This document shows, in pieces, positions 56,918 through 64,000 of a stretch of 64,000 nucleotides of DNA (positions are counted from its first letter, which is position 1; each line of letters starts with the position of its first letter). The translations under genes were made by a program, and so were the position numbers. The DNA comes from Manduca sexta (lineage: Eukaryota > Arthropoda > Insecta > Lepidoptera > Sphingidae). The DNA lies in assembly GCF_014839805.1 (NCBI RefSeq), contig NC_051129.1:13954920-14018919 (forward strand). Direction: 5' to 3'. The notes under the pieces were generated by a model, which was given only the letters and a program-made list of their open reading frames with translations, was not told the origin of the DNA and ran no database searches.

Positions 56918-57954
56918 CTAGCTGACCCGGCAGACTTCATACTACCTCATGGATAAATAAAAGACCTAATCTTTTGTATAAAATGATTTTAAAACAAACA
57001 AATCGAATCCGTGTTTAATAAAAAAGCATTTATTGAATAAATAATTTAGCCTATCTCCTACATTGTCACTCACTAAAGAACGCAATTCTGACATAGCAAT
57101 ACGACTATTTTCTTGATGTCTGTCTCTGGTCATCAGTGCGGTTAGCTCGTGAGGTAGCTCTTCGCACATTTGATTGACTACGACGACCTAAGTCAGGTCG
57201 TCTTCTCCTCGGCATCGTAAATTGTAATTAATCAAAGTGAGAAAATTTCCCGCTCATTTAGCAGTAAAGTGTCACTATCACAAAAAAGAGCACATTACTT
57301 GGAATGTCACTATCACAAAGGATCACCAAAGTAAAAAAAGTTCTCGCGCACGTAACCACAAAGATAGATATAATATCGTAATAATACTTTTTTCCGTGCG
57401 CTGAAATGCGACAGGATGGATTGTCAAATCTAATGTCAAATATTATGATTGCGTTCAGAAATTTAACTTAAGATTTATAATTTAATTTGTGACAAAACTT
57501 AAGATTTATCTTTCGATTTCTATATAGTCTTATTAAAAAATAATCGGACAGATTAACAACTGAAGTTAGCTAAAATTGAGTTTCTCGAAGCCGACCACTA
57601 TTTATGTACTATGTATTTTGAGACTATGCAATTTTGTCGCGTTCGCGATTCACTTTCACTTTTGTTGAGTTTCAGAACGCGATATTAGATCCTCCAACGC
57701 GCACGCGAATTTGAACTTTATGCAGCGGTAATAAATTACAAATTGACTCTACGTATTAGTTAGAAAACGTTTGTATGGGAAATAGAAAAATGCTGTTTTG
57801 AGGATTTTCCCGGCAATTATTCGAATTTTTCTCACCTTTTAAATCTTCCCTAGACCTCCACGAATAATTCAAGACCAAGATAAGATAAATCCGTTCAGCC
57901 GTTCTCGAGTTTTAGCGAGACTAACGAACAGCAATTGATTTTTATATATATAGA
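56918..57954 (-). mobile_element. Helitron, 1037 bp, inserted only in A2
   Basis: On the minus strand it starts tctatatatataaaaatca after A and ends gtctgccgggtcagctag before T. The 5' region has gttcgttagtctcgctaaaa and ctcgagaacggctgaacg, familiar from arthropod Helitrons. A1 (32846-32849) and A4 (60084-60087) both keep the uninterrupted aattattgag, so both empty sites are visible. It contains a broken N-terminal piece of a Rep/helicase. Confidence 0.93.
56966..57215 (-). pseudogene. Helitron Rep/helicase N-terminal fragment, frameshifted
   Basis: From an ATG at 57215 (minus strand) the frame reads MPRRRRPDLGRRSQS, then NVRRATSRANRTDDQRQTS. This arginine-rich start is typical of the RepHel protein of arthropod Helitrons. 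A one-base shift moves the continuation to another frame, which reads ENSRIAMSELRSLVSDN. The replication-initiator and helicase domains are absent. The fragment is non-functional and marks this Helitron as an internally deleted derivative of an autonomous one. The longer overlapping frame starting at 57169 begins out of frame. Confidence 0.75.
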
Positions 57955-58373
57955 TTGAGTAACATGGTTTTCAATTTATTAACTGACCTAATAAAGATAG
58001 ATAATATCTTAATGATAATAGCACATATTGCTCGAAGATAATAAATGCTTGTAAAAGCAACTATCAGTCACCAGCCACCACCCATAAAGAATTTAAAGAA
58101 TAACACTACGTCGTGCTCTTGACCTGATAATAACCTGGCTACATATTCAGATTAACAAATAAAGAGAAAAAAAAAAAAAACAGAAGTTGCCTAATGTAAC
58201 AATAATATAAAGCTCTGTATACTGGCTCACTGCTGGTCACAGGCCTCCCTACAACAGAGGGATTAGGCCTTAATCCACCACGCTGGCGGATTGACAGAAT
58301 TCACATACCCTCAAAATTCTTACAGAGAGCTTCTCAAATATGCCGGTTTCCTAACAATGTTTTCCTTCACCGT

Positions 58374-59382
58374 TAAAAGCTCGCTTAATGGTAAGCGATA
58401 CGACCGCCCATAAACAGTAGAAACACCATCCAACACCTTGAATTACAAAGTATTGTTTGGTATTCCACTACACTCGCCGTCCTGAGACATGAGATGTTAA
58501 GTCTTATTATGTCCAGTACCTAGTTGCCTGGCTACAATGTTCTTCAAACCGGAACACAGTGACTACACACTGCTGCTTGGCGGCAGAAAATATTTGAACT
58601 AACACTGCAAACATATTCCTTACCTTGTGTATTTATGAATCAATCGCTTCAAGCAATGAAACATATCGGTCAATGCTTCTGTTTACGTCAATCAATAATG
58701 ACTCGATACTTAACCAGGACGGCTTGATGAATGATTCAGAATGTATTGTTTGCCGTTTCCTAACATATAAAAACTGACAAGTTGAACATATGGCGTGTGA
58801 ATATCGTATAAAAATAAGCCATATTATATCGTTATTTGTTTTTTTTAAATGCCGTCAAAGACTACAAGAAAAAAGCTGAACATCACTTTGCCTTAAATTT
58901 TGTTTGAGAGTGCACTAGTCAATTACTTTTTAGTGAATAGGTAAAGAACGATTAAAACCCTTTTGGGACACGAATAAGTTTCGTCAAAAAACTCCCTATT
59001 TTTTTTATTGCACTTGAACGTCGAGACGAGCATGCCGCTCGCTTAATGGTAAGCGATACGACCGCCAATAATCAGTAGCAACACAGTACAGATCTTTGAA
59101 TTACAAAATACTGCGTGACTCCACAGCGCTCATCACCCTGAGACGAAAGATATTAAGTCCCATAGCTTAGTGATTACGCTGGCTATAATGGCTTTCAAAT
59201 CGGAACATAACAGGGCATTTACACTGCTTTCTGACGGTAGAAATAAACATTGCGGTAGTAAGTACTCAGACAGTTCTTCGCATATGAGAGATTTATCATT
59301 AGCAAACTATTCGATTTTTTTTCAATATTCATTCATACTAATCGATCAAAATCCTTTTAGTAATTTACTAATATATTTCCAG
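58374..59382. repeat. Duplicated segment A3
   Basis: Matches 37307-38309 (two family-E copies and the sequence between them). It follows A2 directly, so ~4.0 kb is missing relative to A1. The second half is more diverged from A1 than A2 or A4 are. The open frame 59170-59475 runs from this segment into the LINE and is not a gene. Confidence 0.9.
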
Positions 59383-59767
59383 TATCCTTTTTTTTTTTAT
59401 GGTTTCGCGGAGAAAGTGCCTTATTACTACCGTCCAGCCTTCGTGGGGGGCGACTGTGCGGTTATGCTGGGGTAACCGTGCCTTACGGCCCGGTGTTGAG
59501 CCGCCCGGATTTGATGGTTACCTTCGGGCGACCGCCGGGCCGAGTCCCTAGCCCTATATACAACTTAACCTATGCACGGCCTACCAGCTAAAACTCCGCG
59601 GTGGCCCTCTTCGGCGCATTAGGGACGGCTGCGGGCTTCCTCTGACCTTGAAGTGTCTAGCCTGCGACCGCAGCCGCCCCTGCGCGGCGCCGCCTTGCGG
59701 CCCGTCTCCTATGGGGGTCTCAGAAGCCCCCGCGCCCCGAAGGACGCCCTCAGCGTCTACGGCAGCG
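59383..59767 (-). mobile_element. GC-rich LINE 3' end, apparently 5'-truncated
   Basis: A sharp GC-rich block. On the minus strand it ends in a poly(A) run (seen as T-run at ~59388-59400), which orients it. Markers: gcggagttttagctggtag, gtaaggcacggttacccc and ataaggcactttctccgcg. The minus-strand frame 59581-59859 crosses its end into A4, so it is not a host gene; its 3' part (GDGPQGGAAQGRLRS...) may be LINE coding or untranslated sequence. The style resembles lepidopteran R1-like LINEs, but the clade is uncertain. Confidence 0.65.
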
Positions 59768-60327
59768 TAAACGGAGGCTGTGACGCCACTGACGTCACTG
59801 ATAACGGGTGTTAAGGGATTCAGTGACGCTCCGATAACTGCGGACCTCGCGGTTATCATCGTATTATCATTCGGTCAGTTTCATTCATTCATTATTTCAA
59901 TGATTGTGTCACTCATTCATTGTCAGTGGTGATATAGTTGTGAATGAATCGTTTGATTGGATGTTATGTCTGGTTTAAGCCTACGTACTAGGTAATAAAT
60001 TTTGTGTGGCCCATGACGTTGCCAAAGTGCAGCGTTGTGCAACAAATTGCGCAAGAAATGTTGTAATTAATTATTAATTATTGAGTAACATGGTTTTCAA
60101 TTTATTAACTGACCTAATAAAGATAGATAATATCTTAATGATAATAGCACATATTGCTCGAAGATAATAAATGCTTGTAAAAGCAACTATCAGTCACCAG
60201 CCACCACCCATAAAGAATTTAAAGAATAACACTACCTCGTGCTCTTGACCTGATAATAACCTGGCTACATATTCAGATTAACAAATAAAGAGAAAAAAAA
60301 AAAAAACAGAAGTTGCCTAATGTAACA

Positions 60328-60626
60328 ATAATATAAAGCTCTGTATACTGGCTCACTGCTGGTCACAGGCCTCCCCTACAACAGAGGGATTAGGCCTTAA
60401 TCCACCACGCTGGCGGATTGACAGAATTCACATACCCTCAAAATTCTTACAGAGAGCTTCTCAAATATGCCGGTTTCCTAACAATGTTTTCCTTCACCGT
60501 TAAAGCAAGCGATGATACTCAAAAATGCACACATTACTTTAAAAAAGATAGGGAGAGCCCTTGGGTTTTGAAGCTACGACATTGGTCTCGGCAGCTCGTT
60601 CCTCTATCAACCAGGCTATCGCCGTA
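60328..60626 (-). mobile_element. SINE-A, A4 copy
   Basis: Copy of 33090-33388, complete here while A2 is cut inside it at 58373. Confidence 0.8.
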
Positions 60627-61537
60627 ACGCTTATATTGTTTACTGGGAGTAGACAAATTTGTATTACCCACATAGAAGAATTCTCACATATACATATTTT
60701 GGTCGAAGCCAGTACCAAACTATTTCTATTATATCCTGTATACAGTTTTTATGCAAAAAGGTAATTACATAAAAAGATAACATAATTAATAGATAAAAGT
60801 TCATAGGTTTTTTACGCGGAAACACTAGAGGAAAACGTTAAAGTCATGTAAGTTGTACGCGAAAACTGGTTTCGAATATGCTAATGTGAATTCTTAAGAA
60901 GTTCATAACGTCAATACTTATTTACTGTAGACAAACGTGTACGGGAGATTCCCATGCTTTTCTATATAATCTATTAATAAGATATATTTAAGTATATCAT
61001 TTGTGACGCAGTTTGAGCTTGGAAATGTGAGTTTGGTCCTTGCAGCAAGACAAATCATTTTGATTGGCAAACATTCGTATTGCAAAGGATTTTTATACAT
61101 CTGAATGAGAGACTCGCGCATCAAAAAGCTAAGTACCGTCCGTAATTAACAGCACTGATTCCTCTATGAAGCACTTCATGGTACAAATCTGTACTAGCTA
61201 TTCTGAGACATATCAACTCTAAATATACTCTTGATATTTTTCCATTTAGAAACTGGTCCGTAGAAAAGTAAAACAAATTAGGCAGAACACGGCTAACAAC
61301 TGCTACAGACGAATATAATTGAAACCTAGTGACAGAATATCTGGTGACTCGGATAGAGCTATCGTACACTAGGCGAAAAGCCCGCCATAGTAGTCTACGT
61401 GTGTCGCGTTCCGGGATCAGCCTACACAATTATGTCCACTGGCGAGGGATAATAATCTCTCGTCAGTCGACATTGTATCCACGCCCTTTTCCATTGGGTA
61501 CAGTAGGGTCAATTTGCAATTCCCGTAATAAATAACA

Positions 61538-61784
61538 ATATCAGCCCTGTATTATATACTTGCCCACTGCTGAGCACGGGCCTCCTCTACTACTGAGAGG
61601 CCTTAGTCTACCACGCTGGCCTAGTGCGGATTGGGAGACTTCACACACCTTCGAAATTCCCATGGAGAACTTCTCAGATGTGCAGGTCTCACTTAGAAAA
61701 GTCAGAGATGTGTGCCCTTGGGATTTGAACCTGCGGACATTCGTCTTGGCAATCCGTTCTACACCCAACTAGGCTATTGCCACT
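61538..61784 (-). mobile_element. SINE-A, A4 copy
   Basis: Copy of 34299-34545 with the same internal deletion. Confidence 0.85.
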
Positions 61785-62815
61785 TCGAAACGAAATTCCC
61801 GTAAACAAAATAACATTTATTAAAATGTGTCAAGTTCTCTAGTCTACGTATACAGCTGGTGTAAAGCGGATTAGGTGGCACCCACGCTTGCCGGACGCCC
61901 ACTCGTCCTGCGACACGGCGCCGCGACCCTGCAAAACTCTTCTATCCAACAATGGAGGTATTTTCTCTTTGGACATTGAAGTATTTGTTTTCGTTATATA
62001 AATTGGGAATTCCTGGAAGTATTGTTTACGCATGTTTCCGTGTTAAAAAATACAAGTGTTTATGAGGAAAAATAATGTTAATCGGATCGTTATTATTTAC
62101 GATATTTTCCTTCACCGTTAAAGCCAGCTATAATCGATAAATAATACACACGTTTTTAAAAAGTCAAAGACGGGTTCCTCGGGTTTTGAACCTACGGACC
62201 ATCATATTGGCAGTTCGTTCTATTCCTTACTAGGCTGTAATGCAATTACCAGGCTATCGATTGTAACGTAAACATAGAAACTACATTTAGAGTCGTTGAA
62301 TAACATTTAGGTGTTCGCTTGCCATTTTTATTTTCCCTTTTGGCAAAAATTACGCTGCCTTCAAAAACCACTACAAAATATTTAACATTATCTATATCTT
62401 GGTTACCAATTTCGAATCGGTTAAAAATAACTGAATTTCAAATTTTCAAAAAGCCACCATTTTCGAATATTTTCTTATATTATATTAAAATGTTGAGTGT
62501 CAATTTCCCTTTACATGAAAATAACCAAATAACAAAATCTGTCTAACGCTCATTAAAGTCAAGTGACCCAACTCAATGCAGCTTTAGATAGAAATAGTTT
62601 TTTTCTGACAGTTCCCACATTGTATTCGTCTGAACACTGAAAGCTTTCACAATGAAGTCGCACGTGGAAGCCAATTCCTCTCGAATCGTACCGTTGAAGA
62701 ACGCCATCCGATGGCAAATGAAATCCATCTTAGGGATGTGGTGTAATGGAATTTCACTGAGTATTACTGCATACTATTCCAATGTGATCTAATGTCTATT
62801 GTCATAATGTTGTAG

Positions 62816-62941
62816 GTTAATAAGTTGAACGACTTTTTACGCCACATGGCAGGTGGGCGATCGCTTAAGGCGCATTCTGTGGGCGCAGGAAGTGTGGAGC
62901 AGTCTGCAGATATCGATGCGGCCTGCTTGCATCACTGCTAG
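62816..62941 (+). other. Candidate terminal exon, A4 copy
   Basis: Same 41 codons and stop as 35579-35704. The acceptor context differs by one base (atgttgtag instead of atattgtag) and stays acceptable. Confidence 0.2.
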
Positions 62942-63365
62942 GGTTGCCAAACAAGAGAAAAGTGATGATGTTTCGGTTTGTGATTTCTATGCAAGGGCTT
63001 CTTTATAAACGTATGTTATATCATGCGTATATTTATGTCCCGCGTATATAAGACAATGAAATATGTAACATATTAGTCAAGGGAATATTGGCTTGCACTG
63101 TAGGTAATAATTATTATGCTTGTAATATTTTTACTATTTTCTATAATATGAAATAATATCCACCATCACCAGCTCACACAAACCGTATTTTTTTTTAATT
63201 TATTTTGAAGAAAGCTTATCGACTAATAAACAAAGTAAATATACAGTATCTATAATAATAAATATTACTACTCACTGTTTTTAGGTTAGAAATAAAAATA
63301 CTTGACAAAAACATCTCATTGTCACACTTGATCTTTATTTCTTACATAAACTAATAAACTTATTT

Positions 63366-63497
63366 AGTGGCAACCCTGTCGTGGGCCGGTGACGTCACGT
63401 GGCATGAATGGGCGCGCCTACGCCCCACTGGCCCACTGCCGCGCTCTAAATGTGGCGACACCCCGCCGTGTTCCAGCCGCAGTTCATGCAAAATGCG
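63366..63497. promoter_or_regulatory. GC-rich island with CRE/E-box, A4 copy
   Basis: Copy of 36130-36260. The downstream open frame from 63450 is 117 codons here instead of 211, because the T-run at 63721 is shorter. Confidence 0.25.
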
Positions 63498-64000
63498 TTT
63501 ATTATTAGTATGAGAATATTTTCCCGCACATTTCATAATAGAATTGATGAATCAGTTCCTGAAATATTTCTTTATATTAGTGACGGTTCGTGCCAGCCGA
63601 CGGCGTTACAACTGCCCATATACTGTGGTAACATTGTACAAACTTTAAATAACAAAGCATTGCATGGTACACAACTGCGTTCGCTTTCAAATACATGTTA
63701 CGCAGAGTTGAAAATTAAACATTTTTTTAAGAATATTAAAAATAAACTTGACGTATCTATTTTTATACAATTTGTATGCAATATTGTTTATCCACTACGA
63801 TAAAGTTCGCAGAACTAGAATAGTACATGACACACAAGCAATTCGCGCCGCTTTGAAGTATTTCAGAGATTTCATTAGCTGGGGAGAAATGTTACACTCG
63901 CCAATCGACATAATTATGCCGGCCTATTTGAAACCGGATATACGCAGAGTGATACCGGGACGCGACATATTTACATCGGCCACTATGGCGGTCTGTAGAT

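Larger units (their letters stand above)
49385..58373. repeat. Duplicated block, second copy (A2)
   Basis: Matches 25138-33272. Extra in A2: an hAT-like element (49875-50121), hairpins at 51639-51712 and 54101-54138, and a Helitron (56918-57954). Missing in A2: about 28465-28945 of A1. It keeps the SINE-A start (49388-49490), the inverted SINE-A halves, the MITE at 50982-51161 and the CpG island at 55060-55233. Confidence 0.95.
59768..64000. repeat. Duplicated segment A4, continues beyond window
   Basis: Matches 32530-36768 almost base for base, offset about 27238. It contains copies of the CRE segment (59768-59888), SINE-A (60328-60626, minus), repeat B (61379-61529), SINE-A (61538-61784, minus), the two open frames (62652-62792, 62816-62941), the GC-rich CRE/E-box island (about 63366-63497) and an inverted repeat-B fragment (about 63890-64000). 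The block lacks the A2-specific Helitron. Confidence 0.95.

Noticed and set aside
59581..59859. 92-codon minus-strand frame with high GC
   Set aside because: It joins A4 host sequence to the LINE 3' region, so it is a chimera across a breakpoint and not a gene.

Overview
This window looks like non-coding, transposon-rich nuclear DNA from an insect, most likely a moth or butterfly (Lepidoptera). The inference rests on an AT-rich background packed with repeat types typical of lepidopteran genomes: small non-autonomous Helitrons with TTTG tracts near the 5' end and CTAG/CTAA 3' ends, several tRNA-derived SINE families, the 3' ends of RTE-like and other non-LTR retrotransposons, and small TIR elements. 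I found no complete host protein-coding gene, tRNA, rRNA or CRISPR array. Most open frames are short, and several of the longer ones lie in repeats or change between duplicate copies.

Layout. 1-25 kb: single-copy AT-rich DNA with scattered SINEs and Helitrons, including a Helitron nested inside an older relative (9595-10901) that carries five ~123-bp tandem units, two retrotransposon 3' ends (22.5-23.06 kb), and several short GC-rich stretches with promoter-like motifs. 25.1-38.3 kb: the first copy (A1) of a large duplicated block. 38.3-43.4 kb: more repeats, including a second tandem-repeat Helitron. 43.49-45.18 kb: a ~149-bp satellite with 11 full units and one partial. 45.24-46.43 kb: an inverted array whose monomers look like fused SINE head and tail. 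47.56-48.88 kb: a ~170-bp satellite with alternating monomer types that runs into a gap of exactly 500 N (48885-49384).

From 49385 to the window end the sequence re-uses A1, out of order: A2 (49385-58373, like 25138-33272), A3 (58374-59382, like 37307-38309), a GC-rich, apparently 5'-truncated LINE 3' end on the minus strand (59383-59767), and A4 (59768-64000, like 32530-36768). A2 differs from A1 by a 247-bp hAT-like insertion with 8-bp target duplication, a 1037-bp Helitron carrying a broken N-terminal Rep/helicase fragment, a ~0.5-kb deletion, and two long hairpins where A1 has none or only a degenerate version. The block is either a real, rearranged segmental duplication or an uncollapsed second haplotype placed after the gap. 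The LINE exactly at one breakpoint favours at least part of it being biological.

How things act together: nothing here forms an operon or pathway. The visible biology is genome dynamics: Helitrons inserting between A and T, tandem amplification inside Helitrons, SINE-to-satellite conversion, local template switching that makes palindromes, and retrotransposon-associated rearrangement. Possible host elements are limited to a few low-confidence promoter-like islands and one pair of short GC-elevated open frames (35415-35704 and its copy).
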